Positions 1 through 9,540 are shown, numbered from the stretch's first letter. The stretch is 64,000 nucleotides of DNA from Bog-473 sp963782415 (GCA_963782415.1 CAWAJT010000002.1:62001-126000), one strand, 5' to 3'. Program-made: numbers and translations. Notes: generated from the letters alone by a model not told the origin.

Positions 1-488
1 TGCAGGTGCAAACGGAAGCGGCCGTGGCGCAGCGCGTCGACGAGCTGCTCGACATGTTCGGCCTCGACCGTTTCGCCGACAACCTCGTGAGCGAGCTGTC
101 CACCGGGTCGCGCCGCCTGGTCGACCTCGCGGCCGTGGTGGCCCATCAGCCGTCGGTCGTCCTGCTCGACGAACCCTCCTCGGGCGTGGCCCAACGCGAG
201 GTGGAGGCCATGGTGGGCCTGCTCGAGACGCTGCGCGACCGCCTCAATGCGACATTGCTCGTCGTCGAACACGACATCGCCTTCATTGCCGCGCTGGCCG
301 ATCGCCTCGTGGCGATGGACCGCGGTGCCGTGCTCCTCAGCGGGCCCCCGCACGATGTCCTCGAATCCCCCGAGGTCGGCGAAGCCTTCCTCGGCTCGGA
401 CCCCCTGGCGCTGTCGCGTTCGGGCACCAGCGCCCGTGCGGGTGCGCCGAGCGCCGCCATGACGACCACGGAGGTGGATCCCGCATGA
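1..488 (+). CDS. ABC transporter ATP-binding protein, branched-chain amino-acid (LivG) type, 5' truncated
   Basis: This is the C-terminal half of an ABC ATPase; the Walker A region lies before the window. Visible motifs are the signature LSTGSRR, Walker B VVLLDEPSSG and the H-loop in VVEHD. The D-loop-to-H-loop spacing and the 'FIAALADRLVAMDRGAVLLSGPP' style of ending fit LivG-type subunits that energise uptake of amino acids or amide-like solutes. About 30 poorly conserved residues follow the fold. It overlaps the next gene by ATGA, so it is translated with the substrate-binding protein, which supports an importer role. The substrate is unknown. The family is clear; the exact subtype is inferred. 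Confidence 0.85.
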   Translation, partial: QVQTEAAVAQRVDELLDMFGLDRFADNLVSELSTGSRRLVDLAAVVAHQPSVVLLDEPSSGVAQREVEAMVGLLETLRDRLNATLLVVEHDIAFIAALADRLVAMDRGAVLLSGPPHDVLESPEVGEAFLGSDPLALSRSGTSARAGAPSAAMTTTEVDPA

Positions 489-2239
489 GCAACACCCACC
501 CGGACCCCGAACGCGCCGCGTGGCCGTGGCCAAAGGTCGGGCTCGTGCGGCGCGCCGGACCCGTCGTGCTGATTGTGGCCGCCCTCATCGCCGCCGGGGT
601 ATCGGCCACCGTGCACGACAACAAGAACACGTCGGCCAGCACGCCGAGCACCGGGGGCCAATCGATCGGGCGCTCGACGGTGCCGATCACCTACGCCGCG
701 GCCGCCAAGCTCGGGAAGACAGGCGCCTACAATTGGGGGCCCGAGTGCGATCACCGCACGGGGCGGCTCAAGATCCCGAGCAGCTACGCGCCTTCCTGCG
801 TGCCGTTGCCGGCCGCGGGCGCCTCGAACGGTGGCGCGACGTCGAGCGGCGTGACCACCAGCACCATCAACGTCGTCTACTACCAGATGCAGCCGGGCGG
901 ACTGGCGTCGACGATCTCGAGTGCGGCGGGCACCAACGCGCAGGGGCTCGCCACCGCCCAGGCCTACGTGAACATGTTCAACCAGATCTACGAGATGTAC
1001 GGACGGCACGTGAACCTCATCCCATTCACCGCCTCCGGTGCCGACAGCGATCCGGTGGCCGCCCATGCCGACGCCGTCACGGTCGCCCAGCAACTCCACG
1101 CCTTCGCCTCCATCAACGGACCCGGTGAGACCGATGCCTACGAGGACGAGTTGGCGCGCCTGCACGTGCTCTGCATGGCCTGCGGAGACTCCTCCCACAA
1201 CGGCCAGGTCCAACAGAACGCCCCCTACCAGTGGGCCAACCTTCCGACGGCCGACACCTCGCTCTACGAGACCGTCGACTACCTCGTGTCCAAGCTGAAC
1301 GGCAAGGACGCCATCTGGGCCGGCGAGCCCGCCTTCCACAAGGAGAAGCGCACGTTCATCGTCGTGAGCGAGACCCAGGAGCCACCGGTACCCGGCTCCG
1401 CCGAACTCACGGCGGCACTCACCAAGAAGCTGAAGGCGGGCCACGCCAACATGGCGTCGCCGACGACGCTGTCGTACACGCTCAACCTGACGACGCTCCC
1501 CACGCAGGCCGCCACCATCGCCGAGAAGCTCAAGGCGTCGGGCGCCACCAGCGTGGTCTTCGCCGGCGACCCGATCATGCCGATCTACCTCACCAAGGCC
1601 TGTGCCAGCGTCGGTTACTTCCCCGAATGGGTCATCACCGGCATTGTGCTCACCGACACGGCGGCCCTCGGGCGCTACTACGACCAGAGCGAGTGGGCCC
1701 ACGCCTTCGGGGTCTCGAGCCTGGCCGTGCCCGTGCCCATCGGCTCCGGCGACGCCGACCGTCTCTATCACTGGTGGTACGGGGCCAGCGCGACACCGGC
1801 TTCGCTGGCGGCGCCGGCGATCATCCCGCCGATTCAGCAGTTCTTCACCGGTGTGCAGCTGGCCGGCCCCGATCTCACGCCCTCCACCTTTGCCACCGGC
1901 CTGTTCCGCGCCCCGCCGACGGGGGGCGGTCCCACGACCCCACTGCAGGCCTACGGCTACCAAGGCGCGGCGCCCCGCCCGAGCTACTCGTCGCCCGCCG
2001 ACTACACCTTCCTCTGGTACGACGCCACGGCGAAGGGGCCCGACGAGGAGGGCACCAACGGCACCGGGCTGATGCGCTACGTCAAGGGCGGTGCACGCTA
2101 CCGGGCCGGGACCATTCCGGCCGGCCCCGTCCCGATGTTCACCGTCGCGGGCTCGGTCACCAGCTACAGCTCGCCGCCCGACCGGGCACCGGATTATCCG
2201 GCCTGGCCCGGTTCGCCCGTGGCCACGGCCTCGGGCTGA
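485..2239 (+). CDS. ABC transporter substrate-binding protein, type I periplasmic-binding fold
   Basis: 584 residues. A hydrophobic stretch at about residues 25-42 follows a basic segment, so the protein is a secreted or membrane-anchored extracytoplasmic receptor; no lipobox cysteine is seen. The body has the two-lobe layout of branched-chain amino-acid receptors (Peripla_BP_6), for example the GLATAQAYVNMFNQIYEMYG region followed by an ASGADSDP segment, and it is longer than typical LivJ (about 370-400). The ATG sits in the ATGA overlap with the upstream ATPase gene. It probably supplies ligand to the transporter whose ATPase ends just upstream. Ligand unknown. Confidence 0.8.
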   Translation: MSNTHPDPERAAWPWPKVGLVRRAGPVVLIVAALIAAGVSATVHDNKNTSASTPSTGGQSIGRSTVPITYAAAAKLGKTGAYNWGPECDHRTGRLKIPSSYAPSCVPLPAAGASNGGATSSGVTTSTINVVYYQMQPGGLASTISSAAGTNAQGLATAQAYVNMFNQIYEMYGRHVNLIPFTASGADSDPVAAHADAVTVAQQLHAFASINGPGETDAYEDELARLHVLCMACGDSSHNGQVQQNAPYQWANLPTADTSLYETVDYLVSKLNGKDAIWAGEPAFHKEKRTFIVVSETQEPPVPGSAELTAALTKKLKAGHANMASPTTLSYTLNLTTLPTQAATIAEKLKASGATSVVFAGDPIMPIYLTKACASVGYFPEWVITGIVLTDTAALGRYYDQSEWAHAFGVSSLAVPVPIGSGDADRLYHWWYGASATPASLAAPAIIPPIQQFFTGVQLAGPDLTPSTFATGLFRAPPTGGGPTTPLQAYGYQGAAPRPSYSSPADYTFLWYDATAKGPDEEGTNGTGLMRYVKGGARYRAGTIPAGPVPMFTVAGSVTSYSSPPDRAPDYPAWPGSPVATASG

Positions 2240-2246
2240 CCCTCCG

Positions 2247-2278
2247 GTCCGGGACTGGTGCTACCCCCAGTCCCGGAC
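2247..2278 (+). terminator. Perfect 12-bp inverted repeat after the substrate-binding protein gene
   Basis: GTCCGGGACTGG at 2247-2258 pairs exactly with CCAGTCCCGGAC at 2267-2278 around an 8-base loop, starting 8 bases after the stop codon at 2237-2239. No T-tract follows, which is common for terminators in high-GC actinobacteria. It separates the importer genes from the exporter operon that starts at 2369. Confidence 0.6.
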
Positions 2279-2368
2279 GCCCGGTAGCGGCATTCTCAGC
2301 GACGCCCCCGGGCCTCAAGCTGGGGCAGGCGGCGCGGAGTGTCCGGCCCCGGTTGCGAAAGGAGACCC

Positions 2369-3310
2369 ATGATCGTCACTCGCGGGCTGACGAAGCGCTA
2401 CGGGAAGACGGTCGCCGTCGACGACCTGAGCTTCACCGTCTCGCCCGGCGTCGTCACCGGCTTCCTCGGGCCGAACGGCTCGGGCAAGTCGACGACCATG
2501 CGCATGATCCTCGGCCTCGACCTGCCCGATGCCGGCACCGCGTTCGTCAACGGCTCCGCCTACCCCGATCTGTCGTGGCCGCTGCGCGACGTGGGCGCGC
2601 TCCTCGACGCCAAGGCCTTTCATCCGGGCCGTACGGCGCGGATGCATCTGCGCTGGCTGGCCGAGAGCAACGACATCTCGCTCGCCCGCGTCGACGCCGT
2701 GCTCGACCTCGTCGGGCTCACCGCGGTCGCCGACAAGCGTGCCGGAAAGTTCTCCCTGGGCATGGGGCAACGCCTGGGCATCGCCAGCGCCCTGCTCGGC
2801 GACCCTGGTGTGCTCCTCTTCGACGAGCCGGTCAACGGGCTCGACCCCGAGGGCATCCGCTGGGTCCGCCACCTGCTGCGCGACCTGGCCGCTGAAGGCC
2901 GGACGGTGCTGGTGTCGAGTCACCTCATCAACGAAATGGCCCTGACTGCCGAGCGCCTCGTGGTCATCGGGCGCGGCACGCTCATCGCCGAGACCAGCGT
3001 GGACGACTTCGTGGCGCGTCACCAGAGTGAAGCGGTCCGCATCGTGACGCCCACGCCGCAGCGCTTCGTCGCCGCGCTCTCGCGAGTCGGTGCCCGACCG
3101 ATGGTCGAAAGAGACGGGTCGATTGTCGCCTCGGGACTGTCCTCCGCCGACATCGGCGACCTGGCCACCGACCAGGCGCTGACCGTGCACGAGTTGACGC
3201 CGCTGCGCGCCTCCCTCGAAGACGTCTTCATGGAGCTCACGAGCGGGTCGGTCGAGTACCGCGCCCGCAGCAACGACCCGGTGGCCGCCGGTGCGCGGCC
3301 CACCCTCTGA
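2369..3310 (+). CDS. ABC exporter ATP-binding protein
   Basis: 313 residues. It binds and hydrolyses ATP for the permease encoded next. Walker A GPNGSGKST is at residues 34-42; the signature is FSLGMGQR, Walker B LLFDEPVNGLDP, and the H-loop is in VSSHL. The C-terminal 90 residues are the accessory tail typical of ABC-2 exporters of the drug or bacitracin-resistance type. The start is the ATG at 2369 because AAAGGAG lies 5 bases before it; an upstream in-frame start at 2339 lacks a ribosome-binding site. First gene of a four-gene operon with permease, kinase and regulator. Confidence 0.88.
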   Translation: MIVTRGLTKRYGKTVAVDDLSFTVSPGVVTGFLGPNGSGKSTTMRMILGLDLPDAGTAFVNGSAYPDLSWPLRDVGALLDAKAFHPGRTARMHLRWLAESNDISLARVDAVLDLVGLTAVADKRAGKFSLGMGQRLGIASALLGDPGVLLFDEPVNGLDPEGIRWVRHLLRDLAAEGRTVLVSSHLINEMALTAERLVVIGRGTLIAETSVDDFVARHQSEAVRIVTPTPQRFVAALSRVGARPMVERDGSIVASGLSSADIGDLATDQALTVHELTPLRASLEDVFMELTSGSVEYRARSNDPVAAGARPTL

Positions 3311-3320
3311 AAGGACCCTC

Positions 3321-4136
3321 ATGACCACCATTCCCGTGACCGCTCCCCGACGCGTCACCGGCGGCGCCGTGTCCGGACCCTGGCGCGCCGGCCTCAGCCA
3401 GACGATGCGCGCCGAGTGGACCAAGCTCGTCTCGCTCCGCTCGACGCGTTGGACGTTGCTCGTCACCGCCGTCGGCACGTTCCTCGTGACGTGGTTGGCC
3501 ACCCGGAGCGAGCTGCACCATTCCGCCCGGTGGTACCGGGGATTCGACCCGACCAACCAGTCGTTGAGCGGGCTCGCCATCGGATCGCTCGCCCTCGGCG
3601 TCCTCGGCGTCCTGGCCATCAGCGGCGAGTACGGTTCGGGCACCATCCGCTCCTCCATGTCCGCCATGCCCCGCCGGGGCGTCCTGCTGACGGCCAAAGT
3701 CGTCGTGGTCGGGCTGGGCACCCTGGTCATCGGCCAAGTGCTCAGCTTCATTTCGTTCTTCGAGGGCCAGGCGGTGCTTTCGGGCGGAGCACCCACGGCC
3801 ACTCTCACGCAGCCCGGTGTGCTGCGTGCGGTCGCGCTGTCAGGTGCCTTCCTGGCGCTCTACGCCCTGCTCGCCCTCGGAATCGGCACCATCATCCGGC
3901 ACACGGCCGGGGCCATCGCCGTCTTCGCGGGCGTGACCCTGCTGGCGCCGATCCTGCTGCGCCCTCTCGGGAGCATCTCCCGTTTCGCTCCCGAGGTGAT
4001 CTTCGCCAACTCGGTGGCGGCCGTGCTGCCCGAGTCCAACTCGGTGTCGGTCACACTGGGGGTCGTGCTGATGCTCGCCTACTGCGTGGTGGCGCTGGGT
4101 CTGGGCGCCGTTCTCTTGCGCCGGCGGGACGCATGA
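3321..4136 (+). CDS. ABC-2 type permease
   Basis: 271 residues with about six hydrophobic membrane segments. The N-terminal 'MRAEWTKLVSLRSTRWT' amphipathic segment is typical of ABC-2 permeases that partner a separate ATPase. AAAGGA precedes the ATG at 3321. Ten bases separate it from the ATPase gene and its stop overlaps the kinase start by ATGA, so all four genes are probably translated together. The transported compound is not evident; antimicrobial peptide or lipid export is the usual role of such kinase-linked exporters. Confidence 0.82.
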   Translation: MTTIPVTAPRRVTGGAVSGPWRAGLSQTMRAEWTKLVSLRSTRWTLLVTAVGTFLVTWLATRSELHHSARWYRGFDPTNQSLSGLAIGSLALGVLGVLAISGEYGSGTIRSSMSAMPRRGVLLTAKVVVVGLGTLVIGQVLSFISFFEGQAVLSGGAPTATLTQPGVLRAVALSGAFLALYALLALGIGTIIRHTAGAIAVFAGVTLLAPILLRPLGSISRFAPEVIFANSVAAVLPESNSVSVTLGVVLMLAYCVVALGLGAVLLRRRDA

Positions 4137-5548
4137 CGCCCGAGCAGGCGGCGCCCGAACACACCGAGGACAGCAGCGTCCGCGTGCGCATCCGCGGGCG
4201 TGAGCTCTCGCTGGCCATGACCGAGGAGCAGGCCGACCGGATCAAGGTGCTCGCGCAGCGCATTGTGCACGAGCCATTCACCATGCGGGTGTGGAGCGAA
4301 CTCGCCTTCTTCCTCCTGAGCTCGGCCCTGGCGGCGGTCGGCTTGTACATCGTCGCGGTACTCGGCTTCGCCGGCCTCGTGCTCGCCATCACCTTCTTCG
4401 GCCTCGCCCTGCTGGCGTTCTCGCTGCGGATCGGGCGCGGCATCGGCGGCCTCGAGCGGAACCTCGTACGCAACATGCTGGGGGAGCCGGTGGAAGACCC
4501 CCAGCCCTTCGCCAGCCGGCCCGGCTTCCTCGGTTGGCTCCAGTCGTGCCTGCGCGACCGCGTCGCCTGGCGCGCCGTCGGCTATCTCGCCCTCAAGGTG
4601 CCCTGGTCCGTCCTCGGCGTGTTCGTCGCCTTGAGCGTGTGGTGGGACGCCTTCGCCTGCCTGGTCCACCCACTCTTCGCGAACGGTGGCGGGCCCGACG
4701 TGTGGGGCCCGGCCCGCATTTTCTTCCCCGGCGGCGATCTCCACGGGTTCAACTCGGCCAGCTTCGTGCACGAGGTCGCCATCTTCATTTTCGGCGCCTT
4801 CCTGTTCTTCACTGCGCCCTGGGTCATGCGCGGCTTCGTCAACGTCGACCGCCTCCTGATCCGCAGCCTGCTCGGGCCCGACCCCATGGCGGCGCGAGTC
4901 CGCACCCTCGAGCAGGCGAGGACCCAGACGGTCGACGCCTCGGCGGCCACGCTGCGCCGCATTGAGCGCGACCTGCACGACGGCACCCAGGCCCAACTGG
5001 TGGCGCTCGCCATGCGGCTGGGCATGGCCAAGGAGAAGCTCGAGGACGACCCCGAGCACGTCGACCTCGACCGGGTCCGCGAACTCGTCGACGCCGCGCA
5101 CCGCGGGGCCAAGGAGGCCATCACGGAGCTGCGCGACATCGCACGCGGCATCCACCCGCCCGCACTCGACATCGGCCTGGAGGGCGCGCTGGCGACGCTG
5201 GCCGCCCGCAGCGCCGTGCCCACCGGACTCACCGTCGACCTCCGGACGCGACCGACCCCCGCCATCGAAGCCATCGCCTACTTCTGCGTGGCCGAACTCC
5301 TCGCCAACGTGGCGCAGCACGCGCACGCCTCGCGGGCCACGGTTTCGTGCGCGCAACAGGGCAGCTGGCTGCGGCTGGTGGTGCGCGACGATGGAACCGG
5401 CGGGGCGCAGTTGAGCACGATCGGGTCCTCGTCGAGCGGGCTGAGCGGGCTGACCGACCGGGTGCATGCCGTCGACGGCCAGCTGTACCTGGTGAGCCCG
5501 ATCGGGGGCCCCACCGTCGTCACCGTCGATCTCCCGCTCGCCACATGA
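4133..5548 (+). CDS. Sensor histidine kinase, NarL/DesK (HisKA_3) class
   Basis: 471 residues. Two groups of membrane segments (about residues 55-100 and 140-235) flank a short loop with no recognised extracellular sensor domain. The dimerisation helix carries RRIERDLHDGTQ with phospho-accepting His near residue 282, followed by the ATP-binding domain with an N-box (ELLANVAQHAHAS) and a glycine-rich SSSGLSGL lid. The start is the ATG at 4133 inside the ATGA overlap with the permease; its stop overlaps the response regulator start in the same way. It likely senses the substrate or state of the adjacent ABC exporter. Confidence 0.88.
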   Translation: MTPEQAAPEHTEDSSVRVRIRGRELSLAMTEEQADRIKVLAQRIVHEPFTMRVWSELAFFLLSSALAAVGLYIVAVLGFAGLVLAITFFGLALLAFSLRIGRGIGGLERNLVRNMLGEPVEDPQPFASRPGFLGWLQSCLRDRVAWRAVGYLALKVPWSVLGVFVALSVWWDAFACLVHPLFANGGGPDVWGPARIFFPGGDLHGFNSASFVHEVAIFIFGAFLFFTAPWVMRGFVNVDRLLIRSLLGPDPMAARVRTLEQARTQTVDASAATLRRIERDLHDGTQAQLVALAMRLGMAKEKLEDDPEHVDLDRVRELVDAAHRGAKEAITELRDIARGIHPPALDIGLEGALATLAARSAVPTGLTVDLRTRPTPAIEAIAYFCVAELLANVAQHAHASRATVSCAQQGSWLRLVVRDDGTGGAQLSTIGSSSSGLSGLTDRVHAVDGQLYLVSPIGGPTVVTVDLPLAT

Positions 5549-6204
5549 CGTCGTGCTCGCTCCGCATCGCCATCGCCGAGGACTCCGCCATCTTGCGCGA
5601 CGGCCTCGTGCAACTCCTCGTCGACCGCGGCTTCACCATCACCGGTGCCGTGGGTGATCCGGCCGCGCTGCGCAGCTCGGTGGCCCAGAACCCGCCCGAC
5701 GTCGCCGTGATCGACATCCGCATGCCGCCGTCATTCACAGACGAGGGCCTCCGCCTCGCCCTTGAGCTGCGCGACCGGCACGAAGGGATGGGCATCCTGC
5801 TCTTCTCGCAGTACATCGAGACCCGCTATGCCGCCGACCTGCTCGCCGACGACGCCGCCGGCATCGGTTACCTCTTGAAGGACCGGGTGGCCGACGTCAG
5901 CGATTTCGTCGAGGCACTGGAACGAGTCGCCGTAGGAGGTACCGCCTTGGACCCCGAAGTCGTCACGCAGCTCTTGGGGGCGACGCGCCGCACCGACTCG
6001 ATCGCCGTCCTGACCGCGCGCGAGCGCGAGGTCCTCGCCCTCATGGCCGAAGGACGGTCCAACGGGGCCATCGCCAACGCCCTCGTCATCAGCGAGGGTG
6101 CCGTCGAGAAGCACGTGGCCAACATCTTCGCCAAGCTCGATCTGCCGGTTTCGGAGAAGGATCACCGGCGCGTCCTCGCTGTGCTGCGCTTCCTCGAGTC
6201 GTGA
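5545..6204 (+). CDS. LuxR/NarL-family response regulator
   Basis: 219 residues. The receiver domain has acidic residues E12-D13, the phospho-acceptor D57 in VIDIRMPP and a conserved Lys in YLLKD. The C-terminal LuxR helix-turn-helix (about 150-210) begins LTAREREVLALMAEGRSN. It is the cognate partner of the kinase with which it shares an ATGA overlap, and probably controls the exporter operon. The start is set by that overlap. Confidence 0.92.
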   Translation: MTSCSLRIAIAEDSAILRDGLVQLLVDRGFTITGAVGDPAALRSSVAQNPPDVAVIDIRMPPSFTDEGLRLALELRDRHEGMGILLFSQYIETRYAADLLADDAAGIGYLLKDRVADVSDFVEALERVAVGGTALDPEVVTQLLGATRRTDSIAVLTAREREVLALMAEGRSNGAIANALVISEGAVEKHVANIFAKLDLPVSEKDHRRVLAVLRFLES

Positions 6205-6220
6205 CCCGAGGCGTGCGCGC

Positions 6221-6907
6221 CTAGGGCGCTCCGGCGAGCAGGTCGAGACCTTCCCTCAGGAACCGCTGGCACGAAGCCGGACCGCTCACGGCCGTTCGCC
6301 GCAGCACCGCTCCGAACGGCGCGTTCCAGAAGTCGGGCGCACCCGGACGCTCGGGTCCCCACGGGCCCACGTACGCGTAGGGCTCCTCCGAGAAGGCGTC
6401 CCCGGACGAGAAGCCGAGGTTGATGCCCCGGCCCGCGCCGAGGTCGAGCGACGTGCCGACGTCGAAGTGCTCGGGCCACAGCTGCGTCGTCGACCAGCCG
6501 AGGCCAGATGCCGGGTCGGACGTGACGGCGTCGAGGGTGCGCCAGCCGAGATCGAACCAGTCATAGAGGGCGTCGAGCTCTCCGCCGTCGAGGTGCAGCG
6601 GTTCGTCGGACGGACCCGCTGTGGGCATGGCGACGCCCGCCGAGTAGTCCGACGCCAGGTCCGTTCCGGCGAAGGCCGCCAATTGGGCCAGGGTCGCACC
6701 GCTGGCCGGCATGACCAGCGCGTCGTTCCCCACCTCTCGAACCAGGTGCGGGCCGGCGAGCCGCAGGACCTCGGGCTCGGGGCCGAAGGCGGGCGTCGCC
6801 ACGCCCCCCGGGCTGGCGCGGAGGCCGAAATGCCCGCTGACGGCGAAGCGGCGACGGCCCAGGACGTGCGCGGCGATCACATGCAAATTCCTGCAGGTCG
6901 TGCCCAT
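6221..6907 (-). CDS. Conserved protein of unknown function
   Basis: 228 residues from the ATG at 6907 (MGTTCRNLHVIAAHVLGRRR...). Codon use is strongly GC3-biased in this frame. No signal peptide or membrane segment is seen. The sequence is rich in Gly, Trp and acidic residues, with 'DYSAGVAMPTAGPSDEPLHLDGGELDALYDW' and 'AYVGPWGPER' regions that suggest a cytosolic globular protein. I recognise it only as a type of uncharacterised actinobacterial protein. It is convergent with the response regulator (16 bases apart) and divergent from the patatin gene. Longer starts up to 7060 would overlap the patatin start and look non-coding. Confidence 0.6.
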   Translation of the reverse strand: MGTTCRNLHVIAAHVLGRRRFAVSGHFGLRASPGGVATPAFGPEPEVLRLAGPHLVREVGNDALVMPASGATLAQLAAFAGTDLASDYSAGVAMPTAGPSDEPLHLDGGELDALYDWFDLGWRTLDAVTSDPASGLGWSTTQLWPEHFDVGTSLDLGAGRGINLGFSSGDAFSEEPYAYVGPWGPERPGAPDFWNAPFGAVLRRTAVSGPASCQRFLREGLDLLAGAP

Positions 6908-7043
6908 GCCGACCTGGAGCGTACCGGCGCCTACCGGGCACCGCCCGGCGTCTGACTGTGAATGTGCAATGCCCATGTCCCTGCACCGATCCGTCTCCGG
7001 GAGCTCGATCGTGCACACCTTCGTGCGCCGCCGGGTAGAAAGA

Positions 7044-8063
7044 ATGGTGATGAAGGTCATCCGCGGCGGCCTCGCCGACAGCGCTCCCTCCGTCGGCCTC
7101 GTCCTCGGGGCCGGAGGCGTCGTCGGCCAGGCCTACCAGGCCGGGGTCCTGTCCGCCCTCCAGCGTGAGACGGGCTGGGACCCGCGCCAGGCGGCAGTCG
7201 TGGTCGGGACGTCCGCCGGCTCCATCACCGGCGCCGCGCTGCGCCTCGGGGTGCCCGCCACCGATCTGGCGGCCTCGCTCTACGGGGCACCCACCTCGCG
7301 ACGGGGCGGCGCCATCCTGCGCCGCATCCTCCCGGACGATCCCGAGCCGCTCCCTACGCCCTCCATCGGCTCCCTCCTCCAGCCCTGGACTCTGCCGTCC
7401 CCCGCCCTGATCACCCGGGCCCTCCGTCGCCCGCTGGCCTTCCGGCCCGACGTCGCCGCCATGACGCTCCTGCCGCGCGGGCGCATCGACATCTCCGAGC
7501 GGGCCCGCGGCCTTGACGAGCACATCGGTAGCCGCTGGCCCGTCGCCCTGCGCATCTGTACGGCGCGCCGCAGCGACGGGGCACGGGTCGTGTTCGGGCG
7601 CGAGGGCGCACCGTCGGCCCGACTGGCCCAAGCCGTGCTGGCGTCGTGCGCCATCCCCGGCTATTTCCGGCCGGTCGACATCGGCGGCACCGAGTACGTC
7701 GACGGCGGGGTGCATTCCTCCACGAACGCCGACGTGCTGCGGTCCGACGGGCTCGACGTGGTCCTCGTCATTTCGTCCATGTCGGCGGCCCACGGCGCGG
7801 CCAACGGCGCGGACGGCTGGCTCCGGCGTTCGGTGCACCGGCGCATCGAACGCGAGGTTGCCCGCTTGGAGAATGGCGGCGCCACGGTCGTCTGCCTTGA
7901 ACCGGGCCTCGCCTCGCGCCAGGCCATGGGCCTGCGCGCCATGGCGGAGGACCGGGGGCCCAGGGTGATTGAGGCGGCGTACGAGGAGACGTGCCGGCTG
8001 ATTCTCGAGACGCCCGCGCTCGCCTCCTTGGGTCGTCCGCTCGCCGCCGCCAGCGCCGGTTGA
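7044..8063 (+). CDS. Patatin-like phospholipase
   Basis: 339 residues. A lipid acyl hydrolase with a Ser-Asp dyad: the oxyanion loop GAGGVVGQAYQAG, the nucleophile elbow GTSAG and the catalytic DGG in YVDGGVHSS are all present in order. No signal peptide, so it is probably cytosolic or membrane-associated. The start is one of two nearby ATGs (7044 or 7050); the upstream GGGTAGAAAG is a weak ribosome-binding site. It is followed 67 bases later by a WS/DGAT acyltransferase, suggesting a neutral-lipid turnover context. Confidence 0.85.
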   Translation: MVMKVIRGGLADSAPSVGLVLGAGGVVGQAYQAGVLSALQRETGWDPRQAAVVVGTSAGSITGAALRLGVPATDLAASLYGAPTSRRGGAILRRILPDDPEPLPTPSIGSLLQPWTLPSPALITRALRRPLAFRPDVAAMTLLPRGRIDISERARGLDEHIGSRWPVALRICTARRSDGARVVFGREGAPSARLAQAVLASCAIPGYFRPVDIGGTEYVDGGVHSSTNADVLRSDGLDVVLVISSMSAAHGAANGADGWLRRSVHRRIEREVARLENGGATVVCLEPGLASRQAMGLRAMAEDRGPRVIEAAYEETCRLILETPALASLGRPLAAASAG

Positions 8064-8130
8064 CCCCGGGAGCCCGGCGACATGCGGTAGTAGCGTGCGT
8101 TCGTGGGGGTCGCGCCAAAGGAGGGGTTGC

Positions 8131-9540
8131 ATGAGCCCTGATCGCCTGAGCCCGTTGGACGCCTCGTTCCTCCACATCGAGGACCACGTCTCGCACATGC
8201 ACATCGCCTCGGTTGCCATCTTCGAGGGGCCCCCGCCGGCGTTCGGCGACATCGTCGCCATGGTGGACGGCAAGCTCGACCTCGTTCCGCGCTACCGCCA
8301 GAAGGTGCGCACCGTGCCGTTCGAGTTGGGACGCCCGGTCTGGGTGGATGACCCGCACTTCAACATCGAATACCACCTGCGCCACACCGCCTTGCCCGCG
8401 CCGGGCGGCGAGCGCGAACTGCGCAAGCTGGTCGGGCGCGTCATGGCCCAGCAGCTCGACCGTTCCAAGCCGCTGTGGGAGATCTGGGTGGTCGAGGGAC
8501 TCGAGGACGGCCGCTGGGCCATGCTGGCCAAGACGCATCACGCCTTGGTCGACGGGGTCTCGGGCACCGACCTGCTCGCCGTCATCATGGACCTCAGCGC
8601 GGAGACCGCCCGGCCGGAGCCGTCGCACTGGACCCCGCATGCCGAACCCTCCGGCGTCCAACTGATGGTGGACGCGCTGGAGAACATCGTGCAATCGCCC
8701 TACGAACAGGTGCGGGCGGCGCGGGCCCAGACCCGCGCCCTGCGCAAGATGGCCGGCTACGTGCTGGAGGTGGCCGGTGGGTTCTTCTCGCTCGCCGGGT
8801 TGGTGCGCCCCACCCCGCCGACCAGCCTGAACGGTCCGCTCGGCCCCCACCGCCGCTACGCCTGGGCCACCACGTCGGTCGAGGACATCAAGCGCGTGCG
8901 CAAGGCACTGGGCGGGACGTTCAACGACGTGGTGCTGGCCTGCATCACGAACGGGTTCCGTGAGCTGTTGCTCGGGCGTGACGAAGACGTTGATCGGGTG
9001 GTGCGCACACTGGTGCCGGTGTCGGTCCGGCCACGCGATACGTCGGGCAAGGCCGTGGGTGATGGAACCTACGAGAACAAGGTGTCGGCGATGTTCGCCG
9101 AGCTGCCGGTCGACATCGAGGATCCCGCGCTCCGCCTGCATGTGATCACGGAGCAGATGAAGGATCTGAAGAACTCGAGCCAGGCCGTTGCCGGCGAGGC
9201 GCTGACCTCCATGTCGGGCTTCGCTCCTCCGATGCTCCTGGCCCTCGGCATGCGGCTCGCCACTCGGGCGGGGCAGCGGAACGTCAATACGGTCACGACC
9301 AATGTGCCGGGACCGCAATTCCCGCTCTACGCGGCGGGTCGCCGCATGCTGCGGGCTTTCCCTTACGTGCCGCTCGGCGGCCAGATGCGCCTCGGCATCG
9401 CCATCTTCTCCTACGACGGCGAGGTCAACTTCGGGATCACCGGCGACTACGACACCACGAGCGACATCGATATCCTCGCCGGCGGCATTGAGGATGGCAT
9501 GACCCAGATGCTCAAGGTGTGCGACCAACCGGGCGGGTGA
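8131..9540 (+). CDS. Wax ester synthase / diacylglycerol acyltransferase (WS/DGAT) family
   Basis: 469 residues, the usual family length. The catalytic HHxxxDG motif is at residues 136-142 (HHALVDG). The N-terminal 'LSPLDASFLHIED' and the later 'NVPGP' motif (TTNVPGPQFPLY) are hallmarks. Family members make triacylglycerol or wax esters from acyl-CoA at the membrane surface. The ATG at 8131 is preceded by AAAGGAGG, which excludes the in-frame codon at 8095. Neighbouring patatin may hydrolyse the lipid this enzyme stores; that link is inferred. Confidence 0.92.
   Translation: MSPDRLSPLDASFLHIEDHVSHMHIASVAIFEGPPPAFGDIVAMVDGKLDLVPRYRQKVRTVPFELGRPVWVDDPHFNIEYHLRHTALPAPGGERELRKLVGRVMAQQLDRSKPLWEIWVVEGLEDGRWAMLAKTHHALVDGVSGTDLLAVIMDLSAETARPEPSHWTPHAEPSGVQLMVDALENIVQSPYEQVRAARAQTRALRKMAGYVLEVAGGFFSLAGLVRPTPPTSLNGPLGPHRRYAWATTSVEDIKRVRKALGGTFNDVVLACITNGFRELLLGRDEDVDRVVRTLVPVSVRPRDTSGKAVGDGTYENKVSAMFAELPVDIEDPALRLHVITEQMKDLKNSSQAVAGEALTSMSGFAPPMLLALGMRLATRAGQRNVNTVTTNVPGPQFPLYAAGRRMLRAFPYVPLGGQMRLGIAIFSYDGEVNFGITGDYDTTSDIDILAGGIEDGMTQMLKVCDQPGG

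Noticed and set aside
146..1963. A 605-codon open frame antisense to the substrate-binding protein
   Set aside because: Gly/Arg/Val-rich composition typical of GC-rich antisense shadows; the plus-strand gene has clear family motifs.
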